A stretch of 64,000 bases of DNA from Prosopocoilus inquinatus (lineage: Eukaryota > Arthropoda > Insecta > Coleoptera > Lucanidae): the NCBI GenBank assembly GCA_036172665.1, contig CM069872.1, positions 45,494,101-45,558,100 of the forward strand. Reading direction: 5' to 3'. The notes under the pieces are model-generated. The model made no database searches and was not told the DNA's origin. It saw only the letters and a program-made list of their open reading frames with translations. Position numbers and translations under genes: made by a program. Of the stretch, positions 46,264 to 59,559 are shown piece by piece. Positions within the stretch are counted from its first letter, which is position 1. Each line of letters begins with the position of its first letter.

Positions 46264-49200
46264 ACTGTTTTAAAAACGAATAATTTACCTTTAAATGTTT
46301 CAATTTTCAACAAAGAAAATTAAACAATTGGAAACCAAACTGTGCTAGTTTCTTTCATTTTATTTATTTAATAGAGTTTTGCAAAGTACACTCAGATTGG
46401 GGAAAGATAAACTTTAAACGGTTTCCTGCTTCCTATAAAGCTATAAAATTCCTAAACCTCGATCGTGTAGGGCACATGACCACTGTTTTATATTTAAATA
46501 AACTCGAATCGTTGACTTTGCATTGTTAACCGAAGTGGAAGCTGTTCGCGTCCATTTCAAATCCAATTATCTTCAGCTATTTCCGACGGTCGTGAAAACT
46601 TAAATTGAGAAATAAACATATTTCGTGCGCCGCCAACACCACCCCTCAAGGTGAAAAGCCTTGAAATAAAATTTGGAATCTCTCACGCCGGATTAGGTAC
46701 CGAATTTATGACGTAGTTCCTATCTAAATTTTTTTTTTGCACTCCAGTTAAGTTATTTGAAGCTTGTTTTTTAAAGACCTAGAAAATTGAAAGATCGTTT
46801 TTAATAGAACTAGAAGAGCCTCAAAAAGTAAAATAAAATTGTTGATGTGATAAATTGTAATTTAATTAAACTCTTTCATCTCGTTGAATAATTTGCATCT
46901 TTTGATTTATTATTTATAATTAGAATATTATTCGAAAACCTCATTTTTGTTTACTTTCTCTTTCGCTCGTTCTTTGTACTATTGACGTGGGTTCGATCCT
47001 TTTCTGCTTACGCAAGTGAGTGTCTCAAATTGCTTTCGGATTCATATTATCTTTCTCATTAGTTTTTCTGCGGTTTTTCAGGTAAAAAGCAAATAACAAA
47101 CTACAAAATAACATCCAGTTACATCTAGTTAAAGTCCTTGGTTAAAGTCAGTCAGTCAAGACACCTGTGGGAAATTAAAGTAATTAGATACCGGAGTCGG
47201 GCAAAACTCTTATTTTTCCGGAACAGTTCCTACCTGTTCCGGTTCCACACCCGGAACAGTGTTGAACGTCTCTATTAAATACGATAAGATCTTTGATATG
47301 TTTTGGAGATTCGTGGCCTGCTTTGAACATGCATTAAAGATGTTAGTAGTTAAATTGAGGTTTTGTTCATTTAATAACTAGTGTTAGTGTCTCTCGAATC
47401 TCTTATACAGGATACTTCACTGTAAGTAGGCGCACACGATCGTTTACGAAGTAGTTTCAATAAAGTAACCGATGACGATAACCATATTATGTCCATCAGA
47501 TGTCGGGGTCTATTTTATACCATTGATGTGGACTTGATACGTAACAGTGAATCAAGTGACCTGGCAAAATCGGTTTACTGTAAACAGTTTCGTAACAACT
47601 TGCAATCCGCATCAAGTGTGATATTGAGTTAACAATCATTTCTCTTCAATTTGCAGTCGCCAATCGACTTGAATTGCTATGAAATCGTGTCAAGTTCTGT
47701 TCAATTATTGAAGACCATATCGATTGATATGCATATTAATGTTACAGAATAGCCCTGATTGTAACTTAAATCTTACAATTCATCTTAATACTGAATATTT
47801 AAACAATTTAAATTTTGCTGACGATGTATGTATACTTTACTTACCCGAATCATAATATAATACTTCTATAACTTTATTAATTATAAAGTAATAACGCACA
47901 AGCTAACTGCATACTTGGCTTTACAAAGATAAATCAAGTCTTGTTAAAATAAATAGTAATTAGAGTACTTCTACTAGTATGTAAGATGTGCAGCTGCATC
48001 TACACAGAGGGATCTACTGTTATTAATATTAAACAAGGCCAAGGCTGTATTCGTCTGACAGATCTTGTTAAGTATGATTCGGGGTCGCTTATTATATTTA
48101 AGGATATTTAAAAATAAAAAAATCGAAGACGGCATGGTAATTCGGTTCACAAAACCCTCTCTGTATGTTTGTTTAGAACTTTAATGATGGAAGACGTGAT
48201 TGAATTTTATTTTTACAACGAGGTTAACGAGAGAGAAAGAGAGAGAGGCGATGATAAATCGTTGACGTTGCAAGTTCATGCAATGCAGATTTTTTTTATG
48301 GATTCTATCCAGTTTGTTTGCGGTTCACGCGTTAATTACGTTTTTATGTCGTCCGAAACGAATTAAACACGCGATCGTAATGAACTTTGTGCCTTCAGTG
48401 AAATGAAAGTTTTCGCGTGCCTGCCAAAGTAAATAGCGAAATAATTGCGAATGGTAAAAACCGATGCATTCGCTTGCCCTAACAAATCACAAATTACTCC
48501 GCACTTCTGTCAGAACAAATTACGTTGTAATTTATAAAATATCAGCAGTGGGATTCAAAGCCAAATTAAACAGTGTTCTTTTTTTGCAGTTGTTGGGACT
48601 AAAAAGCAAAGGAACTTATAGTGTTTTCGAAATAAATGTTCCGGAACATCTCACGTGACGTTATTATGAGATGAGAATACTCCAAGAATGCTTTAAAACA
48701 AAGAATATCACGTGATAAACTTTAAGAAGTAATTTTTGAATATTGTTTACACATTTGAATATTTATAATCTTTGCTGAGTGAAATTAAACAGAAACAACA
48801 AACAACACAGAAAATAAAAATAGAACAGAAACGGAACTGTAGATATTACTGTAAGCTCCTCTTCTGAAAACAATGAATATGCAGAGGAGAAACTGTGAAA
48901 CGCAAATAATTTATTCGAAATTCCGGACGATTAATTTCACGCAGGTCTCCGCGTCTTAGAAGAGCGTGCTTATTAAAAAGAAAAATAGAAATCCGTTTGA
49001 ACACTTTCTATTCCAGGCCGAGTAAACTTCGGAGACTGCTTCGGTAACTGAATTAATCGGAAAATTGGATTTGACACGTAGCGACATTAACTACTATAAA
49101 TAGAATCCGCGTGGAGTATTGGATTTATCCTTCTTCTTTGGGCAATAAAACGTCTGCGGCCGTAACAATGAGGCGCTAAAGTATATGGACGAGGAGAGCG

Positions 49201-51923
49201 AAATGCGAGTTGCCATATTAGCACTCAAATTGGCCGACAAATACCTCTTCGGGTTTACGGGTTTCCGGTGGATATATTTCAGTTATAAACATTCTGGAAG
49301 CGCCGTTTTTCCTAGGCAATCTTCAGAAAATCAATCACACTTTAAGAAACTCAATGTAACTAAGATGCACGTGTAACATAAATGTATTGAAGATGAAATA
49401 AGTTTCCTGTTATTGTATTTGCATTGCTTTAAAATATTTTTCATGATAATTGAAAACATAAAAATGCAAGGAGTATTAAAGTACTTTAAAATTCCGTAAC
49501 TTGGTTCTAAAATGGTTAAAGTCTTTGAAAGCATGTATCTGAAAATTTACTACCCCCCGAATAAAGTTACGTTATCTCCCGTTAAAGATACGAAAAGGCT
49601 AGCAAGTCGGCGCTGAGGAAGACAATCAGCTGTCCCGAACTCAGATGTAGATGGGCGGGCTTTCAGACCATCAACCGTGCAAATAGTTGTCAAAGAAAAA
49701 GAAACACGTGCTCGCTATAAAATGATTTGTTGTGGATTAGAGTGTTGGCTGTGCCTTGTATACTTCAATTAAATATTTATTCGTACGTTTAAGAAGAAAA
49801 TAATACGAAATTTCAACAATAAATAAATTCCAACATAACTAAAGTTTCTTCAGAGTGAAAAAAAATATCATCCCTTAGATCGGGTGTTCGTATAAACGTC
49901 ACATTCCTTCCGAGCATTTTTGTTTCGCCCGAATACACAAAAGATCAAGAGCATTACATAATTCAATTCTACCTGGAAGGAAGGAAAGAAGTTGGCGGAG
50001 ATAAAAGCGGAATTAATTTCATTAAAATAGTTCCGAGCGATGTTTAATTAGATGCCTGGCAATTTTGTTCCTCTTCGTGTAATGAAATTAAGCTGCACTC
50101 CGGGCAATGAGAAAGCTTGTTTTGCTAATATAGGTCACTCAAAACGTACACAAGCCTCATTAATTAGCAATTGTGTCTATTGAATTTGTTGTATTTGTAT
50201 CTGAAAATATCAACTACTGAGTTTGTGATCGATAGAAAAATAGAAAATAAGAAATCTTTTCCGGTAAAGATTCAACGTTTTATAATTAAAAAAGTTTCAG
50301 CGAATAAATAGCAGGAAGCGTCGTCATAGTTGGAGGAACACCGAAAGCACCGAAAGCAGAGAATTACATTTAACTCGCTCATGTAATAAAAGCAGAAAGT
50401 AAACTGTGGATTTAAATTTCTGCATTTTTCTGGAAATAATTGCGGAAACTAAAAGCGAATACAGAAAACGAAACACTGATGCGATAATTAAAATGGCTGT
50501 TTCTTGCTAAAAATTTACCAGAGAAGATGTATAGTATAGCTCGTTAAATTAATGAGAGTCTAGTGAAAGGCAACGCAACAGGCAGCCCAAAGTGTGTTGA
50601 TTCGTCCCCATGGATGATAATGCTACACCAACAGTGGTTGCGGTTCATTATTAATCGACGAGGTTATATAATAAAGTAGGCTTTACGAAGCGCTGTAAAA
50701 GCTAAACGATTAAATTTGAAAGTTTGTAAAGTTTGTATTTACGTTACGTTGTAAAAAAAAATTCTTTGAAATATTCCTTTAGCAAGCTTTTGATAACAAG
50801 TACTTACATACGTGTAAATATTCTAATTACAATTTAACCAAGCGAAAGAAAATGCAGAGGGTGGAATTATTTTTTAGCTAGAAATAAATAAAGATATACA
50901 GTCAATCTGACTTAAAATAGAAATATGCCCGTAACAGATATGTTTATTATCCGATCGATTTTTTTTTTAAAGTAGGACATTAGAAACTATACACCGATGA
51001 AAATCTCTAACAATAAATTTTTATTCTCGAGGCCTGGTGTACCAAAAATTATTAAAATTGATTAGCGATTTTTTTTACTTAAAATCTGATTATCGCTTGA
51101 TTGGAAATTCCTTAAATGAGTTAATATTAAGTTTCATGAGGAAAGTAATTAAGAGATTTATGTCGAAATTAATATTGGGTAATTTTCAGTTACTTTCAGG
51201 TATTTTGTTGAAAAAAAAAATTCAAAACAGCCAATAAAAATATAAAAGAAAAACAGTTTAACTTAATTTAATATAACGCCGAGTGGTCCAAAAGTAATGG
51301 CACACAGAGCAACAGTGGTATGTACCGTGGGAAAAAACGCTTTTCATAGATCACCCTGTATCTATGCAAATTATCTCTGAGAAGCGCAATTCATCTCTCG
51401 TGCATTCGTTATCTCTTTTTCGTTTTGGATTCACCCCGCCGCCTTCTGCACTCTAGGTAATCATTTTATGTAATGGGTTATCCATAAGATGTTAGTGACC
51501 ATTAAAATTATAAGTTTGTTAGTTTATAGTTTTAACTTCTTATGAATTGGAATAAGTTTGCCTGCCCGGTCTGCTGTTAAAGTAATTTTACACTAAGGTT
51601 TCAACTGTTGTTTTTAATTACTTCATGACTTTTAGTTATTTTTATATTGCACTTGTAACTTTTTGTTTAACTATTTAATTAAGTTCCTGCCATCAGCTGT
51701 TAACTTAATTTTAAGGTTGGACTCCTTGTTTTAATGAAGTTTAAGTTTGCCCACTCCCTTCTTTAAATTTGTTTCTAATATTGTTTTCAAAATTGTTTTT
51801 TACCTGCTTGTTAAAGCTTTTATTTCTACTGATCGATATTATTAACTTTTGTAATCAAGTTTCAATTCGTTAGGGAATTTTCATCAAAGTTTTTAAGTTA
51901 CCGTACATGGTTATCACTTATGC
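46264..51923. other. Gap with little recognisable content
   Basis: At 47190-47265 there is a cluster of CCGGAAC/GTTCCGG words (ccggaacagttcc, acctgttccgg, acccggaacag) resembling subterminal repeats of a hAT-type end. A GTGGGTTCGATCC B-box-like word sits at 46988. Otherwise only AT-rich sequence with short unrelated frames. Confidence 0.4.
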
Positions 51924-52043
51924 CCGATTTCTTCACGTCCTGATAAATTTATCTGCCAGGTATTATCCTTGGAAACCATTGTATCGATAATAGTTAGAGG
52001 ATACTACCTGGCAGATATATTTATCCGTAGGTGAAGAAATCGG
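51924..52043. mobile_element. Palindromic MITE, copy 3 (best preserved ends)
   Basis: 120 bases from ccgatttcttcac to gtgaagaaatcgg (13-bp perfect outer inverted repeat). Inner arms gataaatttatctgccagg and cctggcagatatatttatc flank a centre ttggaaaccattgtatcgat. This defines the family boundaries for copies 1 and 2. Confidence 0.8.
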
Positions 52044-53309
52044 ATCTTATTAATCGCTAACAAAATATCTTCCCGTTTACACCGTCTATAACTTTACGAT
52101 CTTTTAAATATTTGTCTTTGTTTTGTTAAAGATTTAAGTATTTTAAGCTCTAATTTCGATTTTCTTTTGTAGATTTGAGATTGGTCACCGACCGAAACAT
52201 GTCATCTTAGGCATTTGTTGATGAACAGCTTTTATATCGATTTTGACGGCATTTCAGTGACTTAAGGCAAATATTTTTCAAACTTATATAATCATTTTAT
52301 TGCGTGTTGGCGGTTAAGCACCAAAGAAATGCGGGAAAAAATCAAGTTGACGCCTATGAGTATGATTTACGCCATTACACAAACACCGGCTATTTATCGC
52401 AAACAACAAATACACCACCTTTGTGCTTTATCTACTTGCCGCCGTTTGTTGTTGTTGTTTCGCGAATATTGTTTAAATGACCGAAAAGGGGGTGGCTTCT
52501 TGTTAAAATGCACGTGTGGTTTTTGCGTACTTGCAAGATCAAAGTTTACCGCCGCGTCGTAAATGTGTACCAATTACCTCGGTGTTCTTTACAATGGGCT
52601 AGACGCTCTTTTTCCTCTTAAGTAAACACCTACAGACACTTCAAACGTCTATGATAATCGGTTTGTTTACATTACTAGCTTTATCACTCTATTTCTTGTA
52701 CGACGGAGAGATTAACTCACGTTTACATTTGACCTTACATACCACTGGGTTTCCCCTGCATCTAATCTTATTCTGTTGGGTTTGGATGCAGTCACGATGT
52801 TTTCGTTTTCTCTATAATTTGAAAGGGGGTACGGCTAGTTATGGCTTTATTAATGTGCGACGTGCTTAGAGCAGTCAGACTCGTCGTTGTGATATCCCCA
52901 GGGCATATTAGTGTGTTTTCGCATAGAGTCTGCGGCCCCATGGCTGCCTAATATTCCGTGGTGAACAAGACATGCTATTTTGGTTCCAGCGGGACCTCGG
53001 GGAGGTTCCTGCAATTACATGCCTTTGTCGGATATAACTTGGTGCCCGGTGGAATAAAAGCTCGTCAGAGTTTTGCCTTATCCGCGTCCTTAGAGTTCAG
53101 GACAGGTATGTTTGCGGGTGTTGTCTTCTCTTTTCGTGTACATTACTACTGTTGTATCAGGGTTTTAAGATCGGCTCACTTTTGGTGACGGCCTGTTTTA
53201 GTTTCGGATTTTAGTATCCGTTTAGGCGACGACTCATTTTATTGTTGGGTACGATTCATTGCCATAGTCGGTTGCGGTCCTGGTGCTTAAGCTTGTTGGA
53301 CAAGTGTTG

Positions 53310-53580
53310 GGTTTGAGTTGCTGGTGACGCTTCTTCTAGGGGGCAGCGCAGTGCAGCGCATCGTCGTTGTGGACTCGGCTTTCGATGAATCAGTGTTCTA
53401 ACCAAGGTCATTTGCATTTGGCGTCTTCATGCGTCGATGATGGTGTACAACTCGACCAACTACAACCGATGATGTACAGATGGGAGATACCCTTATATGC
53501 GGCTACAGCTTTAGGCCAAATCTACCGAGTTTGATAGTCGCTTCGTTTTGCTTTGGACGCCTCACGCCAGGAATATTTCA
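53310..53580. repeat. Unclassified repeat, copy B
   Basis: Diverged copy of 20275-20535 in the same orientation (ctggtgacgcttcttctagg, actcggctttcgatgaa, gcggctacagctttaggcca, cgcctcacgccag). The flanking GC-richer DNA (52.9-53.3 kb) may belong to the same element. No domain recognised in its short frames. Confidence 0.55.
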
Positions 53581-53599
53581 TAAAGTTGCAAAGTTTTTG

Positions 53600-56500
53600 A
53601 TGGATCCATCATTGGTTAGCCTAAATATTTTTACAGCTACTTTTAATGTTTGATTTTGCATACAATTGAAATTGTATTGAAAGTACATATTTAGAGAGTG
53701 CTAAGATTGGCACACACTATGACTTTAGTCCACTCCTTGTTGTTGTTATTAAAGTTGTTGTATAAATTGAACGAATTAAAAAAAATATCATTCAACCATT
53801 AAGTTACCAATATAATCTGTTCCGTTTTTCTTATTCCTCTTTAGAATATTAAGTGTTGAAATATAATATTTTTGTAAAATTGTTTTTTTTTTATTCCAAA
53901 TCACGAAAAATAAATAATTGCCAATTTTCAGCAAAAAGAAAATAATTATAAAATTTGATCCCGCCCGGACCTCATGTTGTTAGGGCTCGTATTAAGCGAT
54001 CGCGCGAAGTGTTCAACCCGCCTTTTGTAAATGAAAACCACAGGCACTAAATTTTCCGCGGGGCAAGTAATTGGAGCCGTCATAAGGAATTAATAATACA
54101 AAAATGAAAGTCCGGAAGGGAATAAATTTTGATTTAAAGACAAAAAAAGCACAGCGTACTAAGATTAAATAGAACGAAATTTATAATTAGAAAAAATTCA
54201 TTTACCGTTTTTCTGAATACAGCTGCAACTATGTAAGTACGTTTCAATTAAAATACGAAGACATGCGTGTAAAAGATGCATGTCGCATGTTGATAGTATT
54301 TCATTAGACTAGAGTATGTACGAATTGGAATTTTAATTCGATTTTAATTCTTATATATTCTTCATTGTTCAAAAACGACGATTTAATGTATTGCAGGCTA
54401 CTTTTTTATGAAGCAGAATGAGCTTCAATCAAATAATATCGAGATATTTTTTTTATAAAACATAATTGTTCGAAATGTCATCCTTTACGTTTAGAACACT
54501 GATGCTTATCAAATGCTTTCACGCATTTCTTAACGATTTCGAGTGTTCAATTAATGACATTTCATAATTGATAGCGTGACACATTTGTGTTCCAACAAAT
54601 TGAAGCTTGCGTGCAAATTCTGCAATGCATTGAAATGTGTTCTTTTTCTTCAAAACCTAAACGTAGGAATATGTATACTGCGTGCTCAGAGATACAAAAG
54701 AAAACTTATTGTACATTTTTTCCTTGCTGGTTACTGGTTCCGTGTTTACTTCTTTCCGAGAAAGTTTTGTTTTGTTTCTGAGTTAAATCAAAGTGAAAAT
54801 GCGCCTGAATAAACGCCTTTTGTTGAGCTTGACGATGTACGAAATTGTTCGCAAATCAGAAAAAGCAGTACCAAGAACTTTGTAAAACTGATTTTGGCAA
54901 ATAGTTACTGTGCTTCTTATTCTGTATTTTAATTGTGCAATTAATTGTACATAAATATTTCACATACAGTTCAATTCATGAAAGAATACATGCACATCAT
55001 ATACAATACTCGTCTGTATCAAATAAGTGCAGTTCGTTAATCAACGCTTAATATTTGACTTTAATTTAATGACGTATTTCCGGTATAAAAAAAATCGTGA
55101 TTAACTAGTTCAGTTATTTGATACAGACATGTATGTATTCTTATATGAATTGAAGTGCAAGTGAAAATCGAGTTAGAGTTGTTTACATTACGATTTCAAT
55201 TTTGTTTGCTTAAACTTCATTGTTATTTATATTTTTATATTATTTTAACTTTGCCTAAATATTTTGATCACTCAACTCGTGTTGTTTTTTATGTACCGGT
55301 CGTTGAATCAAACTAAGATCATTGAAATTTCATGAGAACAAACGATGTAGATAACTGAAAATTGAAACGGGTCATCATTATGATCTGCAATGGGATTAGA
55401 GCGCACAAAGGTCTTATTTATATCTTTGAGCCTGCCTATGTTTCCCTACTTTAAATTACGCATGTATTTCCACAATTATCTTATCGCGAGCCACATGAGT
55501 CTTACAAGTTTCACGATATCTTTTAATGGCAATTTAAGGGATTATTTCCGCTGCCTCTCACTTTAAACAAATAATTTATAAAGGAGTTTTCCATTTGCTT
55601 AGTCTCTTAATTTATTTTTATATTATCATTTTATTGTATTTTAAAATTAGTTTCCTTTATTTATTTAATAAGCCTTGAAGTAGGTGACGCGTTATGTACA
55701 ACAGTCACAGTTTGGTATTTTCGAACAAAAACTGCTTCTTCTTTCGTTAACATTATTTTTAGCAAAACTAATGTACTTATTTATTTAATTTCTGTATTAA
55801 AAATTGCTTATTTGATAAAATGTTTCAAAGAAAATTTTCCAAATCTACGAATTATTTTTCTTTATTACTCTGATCCTGGTTGTATTCTCACTTCTTACTT
55901 TTGAAAAATTTGGGATCTAACTTCTTCTCTGTAAAGCCAATGGATGAAATTGCGTGCGCTTACGACTGTTTCTCTCATTTAGGCGTATTTTGGTTGGTTA
56001 CGTCCGGCCCGATACAATTTCCACATTCCCTTTACGATATTTCTACATGTAGAAAGTCTGAGGCAGGTATTTGGGTGTTTTCATATTTCATTCTTTTGAA
56101 AGCTCTTGATAAATATATATGTGGGGGTGGTGACCCACATTTATTTTATTTACTTTTTTATGAAGCTCTTATGTGACCGTTACGTTCTATGGAGACTTGA
56201 ATATTTTCCGAAAGATCTATCCAGCAATAATCTTATTTATTACACTTATTCTGGTCTTTTATTTCTTTTAAGTAATTTGTGGAAAATCCCTTCGGATTTA
56301 AATAAACCAACCGTTCGTTGTTAGGGTTCCAAATTGACATGGCAATCTGTCCTTTAATTTAAATTACATTTTAGGTTTACGAACAAATAAGGTTAGGAAC
56401 TTTTTTGATATTTAAAATGGGATGGATTTGATTAGTAAATTTCCACGGCGGATTTAAATACGCGATTAGTAAAAAGTGAGAGTGAGCATAAATAAATTCC

Positions 56501-58320
56501 ACGCTTTTAAAGCTGGTTTCATTATAATACCCAGCATACAAAATGCGGCACGTGTCCACGAAGAGAGTGCTCAACTTGATGCCAAAAATAAACATTTTCA
56601 TAATTTAAAATGTAATCCGCGCTGCAGTTTTTACGTTTCCTTCCGGGCTAATTTGATTCACACCGAACGCTCCTCCATTTAAATTACTTCCATGTTCAAT
56701 TTATTATTATCGGCTCCATTATGCGCTGAGCTTTTAAAGCTGTCAGGAATTCTCAATTTGTCGGCGTAAAATTTCAAGGTGGATTTACATTTTAAATAGC
56801 ACGCCGTTTGGTGTAACTTATTTAGGCGCAATTATTGTTGGGATGATACAGGCGGGAGCTTCTTCCTTTTAAAATTTAATTAACAGCGAAGAAAGTTAGT
56901 ACTTTATAATCGTTCTAATATTTATTGTAAATATTACCACAGTCTGTTATTACACGGTATTACATTAATAAACTAACGAATGTACGTATTTTCCACTTTA
57001 GCCAAATAATGATGATTGATGATACAGCAAAAATAAATTAAAACGATTTTCTGATTTTCTGCTTCCTGATTATCAAAGATGCATACTTCAAAATTGCTTT
57101 ATATTTAAGAAAGGTTTTATGTTAATTGCGTTATTATATTGAAAGAAAATGCAATTTTTCTTTAAGAACCACCAAGAAACAGGGAAATTTGGCGTGTTAT
57201 TCGGAGATTTCAATACACAATATCCACACGAAAAAGTTTCTTGAACGACGATAACGATAATATGATAACGTGTTTGTTGACGTATAGATCTTAACATCGC
57301 GTGGCCTATATCCCTCGACCGTATATTCTGTGCATGCCACCAGCACTACATTACTTTTGCTTCCATAAATTAAGCTCCATGTTAAAATTAACTCGGGAAA
57401 TTTACGATCTCATACGTATTTAATATGTAAAATCATTTCCATCGTCTGGTTTATGCGTGTTAAGTTCAGGGCAACAAATAAATGAGCATGTGCCTGGAAG
57501 AAACAACAAGTAACTCAAAATGATTTTTCGTCCTTTAGGAATGACCATGCACGGTGCTTTAAATTGAAATAAATTATATATATACGTGGTCCACTCTGGT
57601 TCTGCATTATTTAAAACAATAAGATCCTAAAATAAAATATTAGAACTAACCGGCAAGAACTGGAATTTATCGACTTTAATAATTTCTACTTCGACGAGTT
57701 CACCTAAAAATGGAAGTGTTGATGTGCTTCACCTTTCAAAGAAAATATAAAGCGTTGCAAGATATTTATGGAATGCCATTTATTTGTTAAAAGTCATCAT
57801 ACGGTACATTTCCCAAGCTCCTGATATTAAAAAAATACGTAATTTACCGCCTCGGGGACTCAGAAGCTCCAAGTGCACATCTAAAGTTTTTTTTGATAAA
57901 ATCGTGCTAGAACGAATAAGGAATTTTTTTTTAACAAACACATGCAAGTTTCTTATTGTGTGCCGCCAATACGAATTCGTTACTAAGGATGCAATTTTGA
58001 ATTTTATTGAAAACACCAACGTAGCTTCGGAAAATTGTCAAACTACTTGTGTATATGAGCGCGTAAGCTTTCGCCTGCTTATCAACAAGATATAGTCTGA
58101 TATAAAATTAAGTTACTATTGATTAAGTATTTCTCAAGCGTACATAACTATCCCGTCAGAGGAAAAATGAGATAAAACTCCTTCTATGTAGACTCCTGAA
58201 AAATGGTGAAGCGTTTAAAACCTTTCCCGTACACATATAGTTTAACACGTAACTGATAAAAAAAAATGTTTGTTTGTTTTATAGTATTGGTACACTACGA
58301 GTGTATAATGAAATTAGTAG
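53600..58320. other. Gap without recognised genes
   Basis: AT-rich. The longest frames (55880-56176 and 57784-58095, plus strand) have no domain I recognise, and the second is overlapped by an open frame on the other strand. I do not call them. Confidence 0.45.
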
Positions 58321-58338
58321 CAAAAATGCATGTAGAAA

Positions 58339-59030
58339 CCAAGCCAATTCACTTAGCTGGGTTTGCAATGGTTCGGGAGCCAAATCTTATCTACCTTTTT
58401 CTTTGACTCTCTTCAGAATATAGAAAATAGTTGAAAAGATTCCATTACCAGGAAGAATGAAACCCTGAAGAGAAAACGAGATGTTTTTTTTTAAGGAAAT
58501 TGTCTCAGCTACTGTAGATCTTATTCGTTCAAAAACCAAACAGAAGCTGTCATCAATTTCATTTTAGGCTCATCAAAACCAATCCAAATTTCCCCTGCTC
58601 GCTGGTTTGGGAACCACATCGAAGTGGTTCTTATCTTCTTTAGTCGATTAGACCAAGTCTGTTAATTTAGCGCTAGATTTCCATTTATTCGACAAGAACA
58701 AAAATGGAACTAGTCATTAACTGATTTTACTCTAGTGGCTCATGACAAACCAAATTTAGGTCCATTGGGTCGGGAACTAAATAAACTGATCATTATGTTC
58801 TTCAAATCGAGTCTAATTCTTTTAGCTTGGTTTAGAAACCAGATGGAATTTGTCATGGTCTTCCTTTACTAGAGTCCCAGGCCAAATTCCTTATCCAAGT
58901 CTTCACTGAATCGGTAACTAAATGAAAGTGGTCATTATTTTCTCAAGACAAATTGTTGTAAAGAGATCTCAGTTGAATTATTAGTCATTTTCTTCTTTTA
59001 CTAGAGTTCCAAACCAAGCCAGATTCTTCC
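58339..59030. repeat. Degenerate short-period repeat region
   Basis: Words like ccaaatt, ggttcgggaacc / gggtcgggaacta, gtggtcattat and ttactagagtcc recur irregularly, with the gtcattat-like word every 55-85 bases (58626, 58712, 58791, 58853, 58930, 58984). It looks like an old, eroded tandem repeat. Confidence 0.4.
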
Positions 59031-59196
59031 AACTACGCTTTCTCCTGTCTCTTTTCTACCATTATATTTCACTACATCCTTTGCTTTGTCGATGTCTTTC
59101 AGTTTTTCATCTTCACTTTACGTTGCTTAATTTTGTCTTCTATTCCCTATTCGTAGCATTTCCGTTTGTATTATTCTTTTTGTCCCTTTTGCTGCC

Positions 59197-59535
59197 AAAT
59201 CATTTCTCTTTCCCTATAAATTTTTCATACCTAAAACTTAAATCTTTTCCGTTTCCACTAAACTCACTTTTTCTCTCAATTTTTCAAGCTTTTTAAATTC
59301 ATCCCCCATCATTTGAATTTCCAATTACATTTTCGACGTTTTCTTCTACACGATTTACGTTTCCATGCTCCTTTCCTCTCTTTTGCCAACTCATTCCTCT
59401 TTCCCTAAAAATTTTCCACACTTAACATTTAATCTTTTCCGTTGTCACTAAACTCGTCTTTCCAAGCTCTTCAAATTCATCTCCCTTTATTTGGATTTCC
59501 GGTTGTTCATTTTCAGTTAGATTTTCGACGTTTTC
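59197..59535. repeat. Two-copy tandem repeat, period about 192
   Basis: gccaaatcatttctctttcc, taatcttttccg-like words, cactaaactc, ttcaaattcatc and attttcgacgttttcttct recur from about 59389 as gccaactcattcctctttcc, taatcttttccgttgtcact and the same tail, with substitutions and small gaps. Confidence 0.65.
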
Positions 59536-59559
59536 TTTTTTAGATTATACCAAGCGATC

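Noticed and set aside
49534..49860. Possible LTR around 49.5-49.9 kb (TATA-like ctataaaatg, AT-rich tail)
   Set aside because: No inverted TG/CA ends, no target duplication and no second copy in the window.
57780..58095. 103-codon plus-strand frame as a gene
   Set aside because: No domain, opposite strand also open over most of it, no splice or promoter context.
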